NCBI GenBank assembly: GCA_963585895.1
Contig: OY757904.1
Coordinates: 25,356,292-25,420,291, forward strand
From: Sepioteuthis lessoniana
Lineage: Eukaryota; Mollusca; Cephalopoda; Myopsida; Loliginidae
DNA: 64,000 bases
Direction: 5' to 3'
Position numbers and translations under genes: made by a program. The number at the start of each line of letters is the position of its first letter. Positions within the stretch are counted from its first letter, which is position 1. Positions 1-11,150 of this stretch are shown here, piece by piece. The notes beneath the pieces were generated by a model that was not told the origin of the DNA, did not search any database, and was given only the letters and a program-made list of their open reading frames with translations.

Positions 1-28
1 GTTTCAGAGAGGCTCCGTCTAGTGTGGT
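1..28 (-). mobile_element. RTE-like LINE fragment at window edge
   Basis: The first bases are the same as 47523-47549 inside a better preserved RTE-like LINE, so the window opens inside a minus-strand copy of the reverse transcriptase ORF. The match stops at about base 28, where an unrelated repeat (R56) begins. Too short to say more. Confidence 0.6.
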
Positions 29-330
29 TCAAAGTACAGTTTAAATATCAAAAACAGTTTCTTTTAAACAATTCAGTTTAGCCTAAATACACGGTTTAGT
101 TCTATTTAGAGAGGAACCAATCAGGTGCAACAATTTCGGTTCAGAGTGGTCCTGGAAGCGATGGCAATGAAGGGGTACTCTGCATCCCCGAAAGCTCCAT
201 TATTACTGGAACCGCACCATTAGATTGTTTAGAACCATATCCAGGACACTCGTTGGAGAAATCTTACCCATCTGCAGAAATGAAGTCGGTGTATTTTACG
301 ACCCAGCTAATTGGGCAATGTCAAGTTTGA
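29..330 (-). repeat. R56 repeat copy (core plus a little minisatellite)
   Basis: Dispersed repeat also present at 24.2-25.5, 31.4-31.9, 38.9-39.4 and 55.2-55.8 kb. A short stretch of the roughly 55-bp minisatellite (29-107) is followed by the conserved 200-bp core (about 108-322), recognised by the AGAGTGG, GATGGCAATGAAGGGGT and CCAGGACACTCGTTGG blocks. The SINE-A-like tail seen in other copies is missing here; the LINE scrap at 1-28 takes its place. Orientation is set so that the tail would be 3'. Confidence 0.65.
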
Positions 331-402
331 ATAAAATTGTTGTTATATCGTCACATGAAAATATAAATCGACTTAGGTGCCGTATTATGTAAATAATGTA
401 TT

Positions 403-446
<44 letters not shown>

Positions 447-466
447 GTATATATATATATATATGC
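403..466. repeat. (AC)n(TA)n microsatellite
   Basis: About 20 AC units run directly into (TA)n with a TGTA interruption. Confidence 0.95.
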
Positions 467-658
467 ATGATTCTTTAAAATACAAAGACAAGGTTCGTGT
501 GCTTTTTTTCTTGAAACTTTACTAGATTTCTACTATTTTAAATGTAAAAAAGTTTACGTATTTTTTAAAAGTAATAACAAGCAAAAAAAGACGAATCCAC
601 TTGACGTTTTGAAAAGATCTGAGTTAATTTTTAAGGTATATGCTAAATAGAAAGTAGC

Positions 659-747
659 CTCACTCTCACTCTCTCTCACTCTTCTCACCCTTTCTCTCAC
701 ACTTTCTCTGTCCATATATATATGCATTTTCTCTACGTATCTTTATA

Positions 748-799
<52 letters not shown>

Positions 800-842
800 T
801 GTGTTATCACACATACAGAGAGAGAGAGAGAGGGAGAGAGAC
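659..842. repeat. Compound (CT)n, (TA)n, (GA)n microsatellite
   Basis: CTCT/CACT-rich DNA, then a long (TA)n block at about 740-796 and (GA)n at 818-842. Confidence 0.95.
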
Positions 843-899
843 GAGGTCACGTATCGAGTATTTGATTAAAAAACATTTTATAATTTTGATAGTAGTTCA

Positions 900-1138
900 G
901 GTTTGGGTTTCTTTGCTTTAATGGCATATAAACCTTCCTTGGTTATTTAATACCAAAGCCATCCTTATAGAATAACAGAAGTGATACAATTAAAGCAGCA
1001 GATGGCATGAAAGTAAAGGGTTCATACGTTTACCAAGGGTATTATCCCGAAAGTGTGCATAGAAGTTTCCCTGGAGTTGAACTTGCTTTCTTCAACACAG
1101 AACTCTAGCACTTTAGCCATAAGCCATAAGGACTTCCA
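900..1138 (-). mobile_element. SINE-A copy, old
   Basis: Diverged tRNA-derived SINE in reverse. From the left it shows the tail complement (ATGGCATATAAACC, GGTTATTTAATACC), the middle (ACCAAGGGTATTATCCCGAAAG), a B-box-like GGAGTTGAACTT and the head complement ending in AAGGACTTCC. Better copies are at 24460-24700 and 63486-63715. Many substitutions make it one of the older copies. Confidence 0.7.
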
Positions 1139-2255
1139 CCGGTTTGTGTATAGTTCTTCCGAATCTTTTTGTGAAAAATATGAATATTGCATTGCATGTT
1201 TAAATGTAATTTCTTACAGTGTGAATGAAGTGGTTTCAGTTTACACATACAAACTGTGTGTACCAAATAACAATATCACTTTTCTTGCCAAATAATCCCT
1301 TATTACGATTAATTTTAACAAACTATATTTTCTCTGCAACCAAACCTCATGATTGCTTACGATGCCGGAAACTTTTATGTTCACATAGACTTAATAATTA
1401 GCAAAATTATTGCTGATTGCTAATAGAGAAAATAAAATGTTGCTTTAAGCTTGAATTGAGAGTAAGTCTTTACTCATTTACGAAGCTTTGTTTACCCAAT
1501 GAGATAGAACGTACAATTAAATTTCTACTAGCCTGGCTCGCTAACAATTACTCTTCCATTTTCTTTTACTTTTTTTAAAAGTGTGGCTTAGATTTGACAC
1601 CAGTATGAAGCACTCGCTCGTAATCAATATTGGACACCAATCTTTGTTAGAAAACAGTAATTTTAAATATACTGCTGTTGAGGCTAACTGAACAGCTGAT
1701 AAAATTAGAACCATTTTATATATATACGCATTGTCAATTTAAGCATCTATTTAAGAAATAATTTAGAATTAACAGAATGAATGCCCTGTCGGCTGGGGAT
1801 ATAGAATAGGCCGGTTTTAACTCTGCATAGTACGGTTATAACCTCGCAAAGAGTCTTATAAATATGACAATGAAATCCATCAGATGGTGAGACTCCTATC
1901 GTAGAAATTAGGGTAGGGTAAGGTATATATTTCTTTGGCAGGGTCTGACCCGAAGTGGTAGTACCTGTTACAATCCCTTTTATAAGTCAAATAGTACAGT
2001 TCAAACACTTAATTTTTTTTTATTATCGTTTAGTTGAATTTATGCAGAGATGTGCTATTAATTAACATTTGATTAGGATACATGATAAATAGAATTACTT
2101 ACATTAAATGGAAAACTTGAAAATATGTAATCCTGTGTAAACCAATAATGAATAGAATTTGTAATGTCAGATATAAATCTTTCTAGCCATTAGACTGTGT
2201 GCAAATAAATGAGACCTAATAGCTCATTTAAATTATCTATAAACTATTCGCCAAC

Positions 2256-2257
<2 letters not shown>
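1139..2257. other. No recognised feature
   Basis: AT-rich unique-looking DNA. An 80-codon reading frame starting at 1053 runs out of the SINE and has no recognisable protein character. Confidence 0.6.
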
Positions 2258-2292
<35 letters not shown>

Positions 2293-2306
2293 ATATATAT
2301 ATATAT
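2258..2306. repeat. (AT)n microsatellite
   Basis: Nearly uninterrupted AT dinucleotides with one GTGT break. Confidence 0.95.
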
Positions 2307-3500
2307 GAGAATGGGGTTTAAATAATCCACATTGTTGATATGCCATGATAGAAAAAAACAATATTGTTTATGTGACCAAATTCAGTGTTATGTTGATGTA
2401 TTTGCATTGAATGATCATTCTAAGGGATTTGATAACCAGAGAAAAAAGTTTGCAAAAAAAGAATAATAAAGAAATTAATAAATTGAAAAAATATATGAAT
2501 GCAAATTGAAAAAAAAAACTAGATGTAAATGATTTGAATGAGAAGTAAAAAAATATATAAAGACAATCAAAACTAATAAAACATTCCTTGAATAAAACAC
2601 GCTCACAATGAATATATTTTGAAGGAAAATGTCTGGAACATAAACAAAAGCATTTAAGGAATAACGAATGAGTAAATGTATGTGATATGATAACAAAAAC
2701 AAACAAAATGGACGGAGAAAAATTGAAATATAAACTAAATGAGCAAATGGTTGAAAGAGTTGAAGGAATGGTCATCAAGCAAAAATCCGCTTTCTTTTGA
2801 AGATAGAAGAAACAATAAAAGAATCGGAAAACACAATTCAGATGGTGAAAAACAGGAAAATCACTGGATTAAGGAAGCATTAAAGTTTCTTTGAACATTA
2901 CATTTCGATTATTAGTGGCATTTTCTATTTCCCAAGAGGATTTTTCCGAGGCGTTTTCTATTGGACATTTAATCATTCACTTCAGAAAATGAGACAAACA
3001 CATCCATATTTGACGATTTTGAATGTATTTTAGTCAGTTCAATTCATAAAACTAAAAATGATTTAACCAGAAGAAAAGTTTTTTCTAACAACAATTTTTG
3101 TTTTATTTCTCTTATACTATTAGTAAAAAACAACAACAATCAGATGCAATACACATCTGAAGGTAGCATTTCGTGAGTGGAATGGTGGAAATCGCTTTTC
3201 CTTTTTTTTTTCACGAATACGTGTTATTGCTTTGTGAATCAAAAGAACGATTTTCTGTCTACTTTAAATGCCATAATAAAAACATTAACAAAATACAAAG
3301 TTTTAAAATCAAGCTGCTAAGCCAGAATAGAGAAAGCCTTGTTTCAGTTTAGTACCCAGTAAAATATATGAATATTTGTCAAAAGTGGACCCTCTGCGTT
3401 GCAATGATATAATGTAATATGATATAATATAAAACTGAAGTTTTTGGATATAATGAGTAATTTGATGAGTGAAATACATGCAAAACAAACCAACGAGCGG
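2307..3500. other. A-rich stretch, no recognised gene
   Basis: About 2360-2880 is A- and G-rich on the plus strand, which opens long frames on the minus strand (136 aa of mostly F, S, L, I). These look like composition artefacts. The rest is AT-rich DNA without visible structure. Confidence 0.55.
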
Positions 3501-3732
3501 GAGTTCCCGTGGTATTATAGTTAAAGTTGTGGAATGCTGAATCTGATTACTCCAGTTCAAATTCCAATCATGCTTTTACGTACACTTTCAGTCTAATACC
3601 CCTGGGAACCTTTTAATCCCATTATCCTCGAAGCTATTGGTTAAATAGTACCACTACTGGTCTTCTACAACGTTGGATTTGGCATTAAATTATTCAAGGA
3701 CAGGGTATCGACCGTGCTTTAACACGATGTAT
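3501..3732 (+). mobile_element. SINE-A copy
   Basis: Head CCCGTGGTATTATAGTT (A-box region), B-box region CAGTTCAAATTCC, middle CCCCTGGGAACC, and tail GGATTTGGCATTAAATTATT are all in the expected order and spacing. Diverged, with the final GTTGATATGCC motif altered. A short A-rich run and GATA repeat follow at 3732-3765. Confidence 0.75.
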
Positions 3733-4904
3733 GAAAAAAAAAAAAGATAGATAGATGAATAGATAGAGTCAGAAGGTATATGCATATACTTTAAAGAAAT
3801 ACATTCCATTTTTCCATTAAATTTTCGAAAGCTAATTACATCTCATAGATTTGAAACAGAACAGCACTACATGAAAAAAAAGAATGTTTTCAAATTTCTC
3901 ATTTTTGGTTTCATTTATCTGCCCGTCAGTTCTCATCTATACCAGTGAGACCTAGACTTGATATAGAATACAAATCAGATATCTGGAAGCTTTCCACACT
4001 CGCCGAATTTTAATGATTTTCTGTATGTTTTGGTGTGTGCGAAGCCTTCATCGAAACATTCTGCAGTATGCAAATATTAGTAGTATTCCATGCATTATTG
4101 TGACACATGAATTCATGTTTTATTGTTCATGTTTTTTTTAAGATGTTTGAAGGCGGAATAAACTGCCATATTTGTATGATGAGGTTAGAGATTGCAAACG
4201 TGCAATTGTTGGTTAGGAAAAAAAAAAGAAGATGTTTCAACATAGGCTAAAAGCCATCTCAATAAGCGCAAAAAAAAACGAGATAAAAATTGTGTGAACG
4301 CTCAACCTTCGACTCTAAAATCTACCATATTGCTAAGTGTTTCGATTAGGCAAGCATCCAGGCCAGAAACCTCTACTATACTGAAAAAAGAATAAACAGC
4401 ATCTGGAGGTGATAGTATTCCTTGTAAACAGGTGGGAAAATACTGTGCTACGACGTCTTGACTTTGAAGTCATGTAAAGTGTCATTAATAAAAATAAATA
4501 AACTTTCAGGAATAGGGAGATCTTTGTTTATATCATCAGATGAAATTTAACATAAACTCAACCTTATGAAGAAATATCTCAATGAAAATATTCGTTTTCC
4601 CCAAATACGATAAATGTAATTAAGACGTTGGTTGATTGGTTGGTTTATTTAACGTCAAATCAACCATTTTTGGGTGAATTGCGTGCGAAGTTAATCTTTT
4701 ATTCAAGCAATTCTATTCTTTTAAGTAAATGATGATTAATGTCTTCCAGATAGTAAATAATTATGATTGAAACTAACTATTCTTACTGCAAATAATTTGC
4801 GCACAGTTAAGGATAATATAGACTACATAACTAAAATTAATACTTTTCAAACAAAGTTCTTTGACTCTTAACATTTTCGTATTTACTCAGACCCACTGTA
4901 AAAC
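3733..4904. other. No recognised feature
   Basis: AT-rich DNA. A piece near 4630-4680 (TGGTTGATTGGTTGG, TTATTTAACGTCAAATCAACC) may be a scrap of a SINE-A-type tail in reverse; too degraded to call. Confidence 0.5.
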
Positions 4905-5164
4905 CTTGATGCAATACTAACTCAGTTTTTTGAGAAGTTTACCAGGTTTGAATTCAGAGTTTTCTTCATAGAGAAGTTGCCATACCAATTTTAAATTCCT
5001 CTCTGATTTAGTATTTCTCTCTACGTGGACGGAGACTAGTTAGATATATACTTTTCCTTAAGGCGTTAGCTCGTTGTCAAATGTAAACAGTAGCGTCCAG
5101 GATTTAAATTCGTGTGACTGTCCATTTCCTGAGACAATAACATTTTACACCAAGAGTACCTCCA
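4905..5164 (-). mobile_element. SINE-B copy, old
   Basis: Reverse copy with recognisable CAGGTTTGAATTCAGAG, TTTTCCTTAAGG, CCAGGATTTAAATTCGTGTGACTG (complement of the B-box region) and CATTTTCTGAGAC-like head blocks. More diverged than the neighbouring copy at 5850-6143. Confidence 0.65.
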
Positions 5165-5833
5165 ATAGATACATTAACAAGTAATACCACATCGAGTTAA
5201 CATGAATCTGAACGTAATGGCTATGAATGGGTGATACCACACACTAAAGAAATCAAGAAGTGTTGTCACACAACCGGATGCATTTTAATATCATTCTCAG
5301 ACATCTTCTATCATACTTTCGGAGAGATGCGTGTGTTAGAGAGGATGATATTCCGCTTACATGGAAGATCAGAAAATATAGTGGACTAATTGATTGATTG
5401 ATCGATTAATTGATTATAACGGCATATCAATCTGTTTGGGGTTATTTTATGCCTAGATGTAAGGAAATTGTGTGCATTGTACATTGCATTTACATTTTTG
5501 CTTGGCTGTTCTTTTAATATCATGTCTTACTTGATGGGTTTTTTAATGCTAAATTTATCCTTATAGATGGACAGTATTGGTGATATTTATCCTGTAACTT
5601 GAGGGATAAAGGATATTCATGACTTTCTCTAGGTTATTAATTGAAAAGAAAATGTAATATCAAGAACTGAGTACAAACTTTCTCACTAAAATTCCTCTGT
5701 CCTGCACTTTCGCAATTACATTATACGAAATCTCCCTCACATTTTGGTGTAGCTTAAGATTCTGTTGTCTGTAATATGATATCAAATCCTCCAACATAAT
5801 AGAACTTATTTACTAATATATCTATTTGACACA
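5165..5833. other. No recognised feature
   Basis: AT-rich; a GCATATCAATCTGTTTGGGGTTATTTTATGCC-like segment around 5422-5454 (split here only by description) recalls the SINE-A tail complement but is not enough for a call. Confidence 0.45.
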
Positions 5834-5849
5834 CAGTTGAGTTCTTTAT
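5834..5849. repeat. Target-site duplication, left arm of SINE-B
   Basis: CAGTTGAGTTCTTTAT here is repeated exactly at 6144-6159, on the two sides of the SINE: a 16-bp perfect duplication. Confidence 0.9.
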
Positions 5850-6143
5850 CATATTTGCAAACCACTCCGCTCGGGCAGGATATGACACAAGGTTTTAATT
5901 TTTAAGCGGAATTTAACAGATTTGAATTCAGAGTTTTCCTTACTCCTAGACTAGTTTCCTCCTCAAGGCTGAAGAACCCAGTCAGCCCTACTATTTACCC
6001 ATGGCTGGAGGGAGAATATTTGGATTCATACCTTTCCTAAAGGTATTAGTGCTATGTGAAATGCAATCAGTCTTGTCCAGGATTTGAACTCGTGTAGCCG
6101 TGTCCATTTCCTATGACGATAACCATTATACCACGGGCACTTC
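5850..6143 (-). mobile_element. SINE-B, complete, with 16-bp target duplication
   Basis: Full-length tRNA-derived SINE in reverse. Read on the minus strand it starts with the head GTGCCCGTGGTATAATGG, has the B-box region GAGTTCAAATCCTGG, the shared middle (CCTTTAGGAAAGGTATGAATCC, GGGTAAATAGTAGGGCTGAC) and ends with CCCGAGCGGAGTGGTT. The exact 16-bp duplications at 5834-5849 and 6144-6159 give firm ends and show a LINE-type retrotransposition, fairly recent because no base differs between the two arms. Confidence 0.93.
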
Positions 6144-6159
6144 CAGTTGAGTTCTTTAT

Positions 6160-7151
6160 GAGGTACTATCATTCCGGTGATAGTTGGTCTGAGAGTAAAG
6201 ACAACCAGTTTGTACTTCACACTCCCCAGGTCTCAACAAATTGATCCTCACAACCAAATAGACTCGGTATGATATATCCTAAGCACCATCTACAGCACAA
6301 TCATTGGTGTTTAAAAATATAATAGAACAAAATACTCACTGTTTTGTTCAATAAACATTAAGTCGTTCAAGTATTTATCTATGTATTTATACATTTAGTT
6401 TACTTCATAAACATAATGAGCTTTTTCGACAACCTAACATTTGCTAATTTGTCTTTGTAGTGTAAATTGAAAATCATTAAACACAGACAATAGTTACAAG
6501 TTCTATGGGAAATTTGGAAACCTAGAAAATTGAACAGCATAATTCCATAGAGAATTCAAGTTGCTCACAAATGCAATTGCAGAGGAAGCGAACTTCGCAA
6601 TGAAAGGGAAAACTAAACTGTCAGTAAAAGTAATTCAGAATGTTATCATCAGTACAAAAGCCAAAATTGACAAGATTATACCAAAGTCTGCAATTTATAG
6701 AGATGAAACTTTAAATACGCTACTAAATAAATGCGGAAAAATAACCCAGGCAGAAAATGATATACTACTGACAATGCTGTGGATTCGGTAAGATATTCCA
6801 ACAATATTAACCCATGAGCTGGAACCACCTATTTTTCATCAATCCCTTCCCACACCCACAGAAATGATATTTTAGAGTCATGCAACATCTATTGAGGATA
6901 TTTTCATAGCCCATCACGAAATTTTAAAAAACAAACCATAAAACCTAAGCTGTCAATCATATTCAATATATGCATCTACGCAAGCCATATTGTCTTTTTT
7001 TTTTTTTTTGAGATAATCATAAACAACTAACACAAGACACGTCCTACTCTTTGCCGTCCCGTTTGTGAACCTACAACAGCTGGATGGTATCTGATCTCGG
7101 CATATTATGCATTTTATAGGTTACAGTGAATGTCTGTCAGAAATTTGCACA
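6160..7151. other. No recognised feature
   Basis: AT-rich. A 76-codon frame at 6561-6791 has balanced amino-acid use but no match I can recognise and no context; I do not call it a gene. Confidence 0.5.
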
Positions 7152-7589
7152 TGTTGTATAGTGGCTCGTACCACCTGACTTCCGGTATCGCGGAAGTATA
7201 AGAGACGCTGTGTCTCTTAGGCTCGGGCAAGCAGAAAGAGAAGCCGAGAGAAAGAGAGACAGAGAGCTCTGGAAGGACGTCAGTCAGTAGTAAAAGCGAT
7301 TTTGGACGTAACACCAACAGCGTGAGACCTATGATACTAGTCGGACTGAACCTCTTGAGTTAATAAATGATTAACTCTATTTCACTTTGAATCTCTTCCT
7401 TATAACGATACAACCGTTGAGCAGAGAGAAAGATAGAGAGCTCTGGAAGGACGTCGGTCAGTTGTAAGACCAAATTTGGACGTAACACTAACTGCGCGAG
7501 ATGTATGATACTAGTCGGACTGTACCACTTGAGTTAATAAATAATTAACTCTATTTCACTTTGTGTCTCTTCATTATCACGATACAACA
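7152..7589. mobile_element. Solo-LTR-like unit with internal 174-bp tandem duplication
   Basis: The unit begins TGTTGTATAGTGG and ends CGATACAACA, giving the TG...CA ends and the 8-bp inverted TGTTGTAT/ATACAACA expected of an LTR. It has a TATA-like AGTATAAGAGACGC near 7194. A roughly 174-bp segment is present twice in tandem: GAGCTCTGGAAGGACGTC starts at 7264 and 7438, and the CGATACAAC end motif recurs at 7406 and 7580. The flanks do not show a clear 4-5 bp duplication, so a solo LTR is the best reading but not proven. No gag-pol is nearby. Confidence 0.6.
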
Positions 7590-8330
7590 GTATACATGAA
7601 TCTTATCACACTTCAATCTCCTAGGTTTCTCATGTTATATTGTAACATTCCTCTTCTTGTGATGTCACAAGTATATGCTATCAACATTAAGGCTGTTTTG
7701 GCAGTTTTAAGAATAATTTCTTACACCCTGTCTTTTAGTTTTCACAATATTTCAATTCCGATCGATGCATTTTTGGATACTCATCGTAAATATTTCTTAC
7801 GAGTTTGAGAAGTTGTGAAACCTGACAATTATGTCTCTGCTCATACCACTTGTACATTGGAAGAGAACTTTAAGATCTGTTTCAAAATATCAGGAAAAAG
7901 AATTTAATTGTTGCAGCACATGGAAACCAGCGTAAATGTCGTTGTGTTACAAAACTGAAGATAATTATATTCAGTTGTTATTTATCCCTATATAAAAGAA
8001 GTTTGAGTGTAAAAACGTAAGTGTTTTATCATATTATATGAACATGTCTGATGCAGAAAGTAATTTAAAAGTAAAAAGAAGATTCTTCACAACAATAAAA
8101 AAAATACAAAAAAAGAAATCCAAGAAATAAAAACATATCAAGATAAGGACCTACAATGAAATAGAAAATAAAAAGCATGTACATATTGAGATTAATAATT
8201 GATACAGATTCTTAAAAAAATTAATGAGAGTTAAAATGCCGCGAGTCAGGAGGGTAGCAGTCTTATAATTGTCTAACTTGATTGGATTGAGTGGATCCAC
8301 GTCTATTAGAATACTATACTTAAAGAAAAG
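7590..8330. other. No recognised feature
   Basis: An A-rich block (about 8040-8220) could be decayed coding sequence of an element but I could not recognise it. Confidence 0.45.
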
Positions 8331-8610
8331 TTGTGCCTAGAGTTACAGTTATCGTTGCATGATAATGAATCGGTGACAAGTGTTCAAATCCTAGACGGAG
8401 CTATTAGCGTTTTATCTTTAGCTAATTAATGTATTGATCATTTCCCTCCCCAGATACTGAAAAAAATAATAATGTGATTTGGGTTATTTAGCTTTAACGA
8501 GAAAACTAATCTAGAAGAAGGAAAACTCTAAATTTAAACTAACTGCACTCCGCTTAACAATTGACCTTGTATCCCATCCTTCCTTTGGTGGAGAGGTTGG
8601 ATAAATAAAT
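8331..8610 (+). mobile_element. SINE-B copy, old
   Basis: Plus copy with GTGCCTAGAGTTACAGTTATCGTTG (head), TGTTCAAATCCTAGACGG (B-box region), AATCTAGAAGAAGGAAAACTC and CTCCGCTTAACAATTGACC in the right order. The middle is diverged. Confidence 0.72.
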
Positions 8611-9504
8611 ACCAAAAACTGTAAAAATTAAAATTATTTGTAATTCAAAATATAAATCAACTCATCCCGATTTGTGGCTAGTTAATAAGAGAATTAATTT
8701 CCATATTTAGTATCGTATTGACAACATTTTGTGAGATAATCCAGATGTGGTGAGAACGAAATTCTCGAATCTTTCTGTCGTTATTAATGTGGGACTGGTA
8801 ATGCTTTCGGTGTGTGGGCGATTCTCGAATCCCTACGTCAGCATTGATGTGGACCCAAAGTCGGTACACAGAAGGAAAACACGGAACACGGTTTAGAGGT
8901 AAGAAAGAGATATTAACAAAAGTTACAAAGGATAGGGTCCAATATTGGTAGTCGTACTTCTAGTACTCTTGTACTACTGCTACCGCATGCTCCTGGTATT
9001 AGGATATTACTACGCTAGTAATATAGTTATGGAAGACTCCATAATGCAGGTAAGTATCGGTCTCACAACAATATCAAAGGAAATATTCATGATAGGCAAT
9101 AGTAGTTCATGCGGAGAGACAAAAAAAACGAGCAATCACATAATAAGTGAATGACACAAACTTGCATGAAAGGAGGAAAAATCGAAGCAACACTGAGTGG
9201 AGAAGGTAATTCACTGGGAAGTTTGTAAGTGATTAAATCTTGACCCTGATAACAAAAGGTATTAGCGCAATCCATAATCTCTTCTGGAGAATCAGATGCT
9301 TTAAATTCTTTGAGATTTTGAGGTACACAAAGATCCCTTAATCCATGCCCAGTAGAGCTGTCTAAGTATCAAATGACAAAATAAAAAGAGGAGTTAGCAT
9401 TCAGGAGATTTTTTTTGTACCGTCAGGCCACAGAGTAAAAGTAAAAAAAAAGAAAGGAAACGATAAGCAGATATTTGAACCTTGCAAGTGAAGTAAAAAA
9501 TAGT
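8611..9504. other. No recognised feature
   Basis: AT-rich DNA; the short frames here have no supporting signal. GGTGTGTGGGCGATTCTCGAATC and ACGAAATTCTCGAATC near 8755-8830 form a short local direct repeat only. Confidence 0.5.
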
Positions 9505-9695
9505 GGAAAGTGAGGTTGACGATCATACTGATTGTCACTTCAACACTTGAGATGTACCATAAAAAAAACTTGGAAAAAGGAATTAAAACTCAAAGGAACA
9601 TCTGAGACCCTCCAGACCGCAGTATTAGTAAATTCGGCAAGAATACTTCGAAAACTCCTGGAAACATGGGGGTACTTGCTGTCACAAAGACAATA
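9505..9695 (+). pseudogene. Remnant of LINE ORF C-terminus (copy 1)
   Basis: With frameshifts the plus strand reads like the region just before the end of a non-LTR retrotransposon polyprotein: a hydrophobic TIILIV stretch, an EKGIKTQR-like spacer, then QTAVLV..ARILRKLLETWGYLLS. The same order appears at 12340-12528, 12893-13092 and, reversed, at 23468-23780. Only the protein pattern supports this; the clade is not assigned. Confidence 0.55.
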
Positions 9696-10114
9696 GTGAA
9701 AACTGACACGAAAATATGTTCCGGTACATATTAGAATGAAATAATAATATCCTATCAAACAATAACATAATTCGGTTTAAATGTTGTCAAACAAGTAACT
9801 CATCTATATTTTTAGCTGTAATCGAAATTTATTTTGAATAGTTCTCTACTACCATAAAGAATTTGAAAAAACAGCTTCGATATTTCAATCATAATTGATT
9901 TGTAAAAAATACTCTTATTAAGAAAACGATAGAATAAGTTTTTTAGATACATTTTCGTAATCGCTAATTTTTCATGTTATCAATGTACTTCTAATTTTCT
10001 AAATGTTTCTTGAAGGATTTACCTGTGCTTTTTATGAATCAAATACCGGGAGCATCTCACTAACTCACACATACGCGTGTGTATACACACAGGCACACAC
10101 ATTCCATATATACC

Positions 10115-10150
10115 CTCTCTCTTTCTATATATATATATATATATATATAG
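10115..10150. repeat. (TA)n microsatellite
   Basis: CTCTCTCTTTCTA followed by (TA)n. Confidence 0.9.
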
Positions 10151-10390
10151 ATGAAAAACATCAATGTACATCTACAGTCGGGGTCCCAAACGAACACTTT
10201 ATTCGTATTCAACATCTCTATGTCCACCGTACATTAATCGAAGATACAGTTCATTTTTGGAATTTTGTTACTGAATACTAAAGAAACTATACTTTATCTA
10301 AATTCATTTTAATATAAACCTGGAATCTAAGAAGACCTGAAAATTTTATGAGTGAGTGCAAAAAGATTATGTGATACAATTGCCGTGTTA

Positions 10391-10733
10391 TTGTGAATTG
10401 AATTACCACGACCAGAAAATTCGGCCAAACTTACGTGCGACATTTGGAAACACTCGTCAGTTGTTTCGACCCTAATACATCTCATCAGCAGTGTATACCG
10501 TGATCTCCTCCACTAGAGATCGAACCAGTGACCACATTATACAGAGCAAAATCTCTGCCACGAGGCCTCTTGCCCAAATTGCATACAAGTAACGCCAAAT
10601 CAAGTAGTCGTGATAATTGAGCGGCCAATTAACCCGAATGTGTCTTGCAAGTTACATCCTTACTCTTTACAGAGGACACGGTCACCTCCAGGGCCACATT
10701 TTCCCAAAGGAGTCGAAGATGTTCAACTGTGTA
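10391..10733 (-). mobile_element. SINE-C copy, left arm of an inverted pair
   Basis: On the minus strand it shows tRNA-like boxes: CCTCGTGGCAGAGATTTTGC (A-box region) and GGTTCGATCTC (B-box region), then a 3' part ending GTGGTAATTCAATTCAC. A second copy lies inverted at 10871-11150 and a third at 40790-41118. Part of the 5' side (CCACATTTTCCC, CTTTACAGAGGACACGG) is also conserved among copies, so the element is about 300-340 bp. Confidence 0.7.
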
Positions 10734-10870
10734 ATTTTTATGACCTCAAGGACAAGGATATACATGTACATTTTCTTTTTTATGTAGAGGAATTGAATTT
10801 ACATGAACAGAGAATGAAGCGAACACAATGCACAACTATATCCTTGCCCTTGAGATTATAATAATTACGC

Positions 10871-11150
10871 AGATGCATATTTCCAGTCCTCGTGGCCCTG
10901 ACGGTGTCCATGTCCTCTTTAAAGAATTCGTATGTAACTTACAAAACACATTCAGGTTACTTGTGTGTGATGTGACCTGGAGGCCCCATTGTAGTGTTTC
11001 GGCTCAAAATTCCGAGGTTGCTGGCTCAATCTCCAGTGGGTTTGATCATGGTATACAATGTTGATGAGACCTAATAATGTAGAAACAGTTGTCCAGTGTT
11101 TCCGCAAATCACTGAATTTTCCGGTCGTTAAAATTCAATTCACAATATAA
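10871..11150 (+). mobile_element. SINE-C copy, right arm of an inverted pair
   Basis: Reverse complement of 10391-10733 at most blocks: CGTGGCCCTGACGGTGTCC, GTAACTTACAAAACACATTC, GGCTCAATCTCCAGTGGG (B-box region), TGATCATGGTATACAATG and the end GTTAAAATTCAATTCACAA. Only about 140 bp separate the two arms, so a transcript could fold into a long imperfect hairpin. Confidence 0.7.

Noticed and set aside
2368-2778. 136-codon minus frame rich in F, S, L
   Set aside because: A-rich plus strand yields such frames; a second frame overlaps it and no motif is visible.
5422-5460. SINE-A-type tail scrap
   Set aside because: Only partial similarity over about 35 bp with no head or middle; could be chance in AT-rich DNA.
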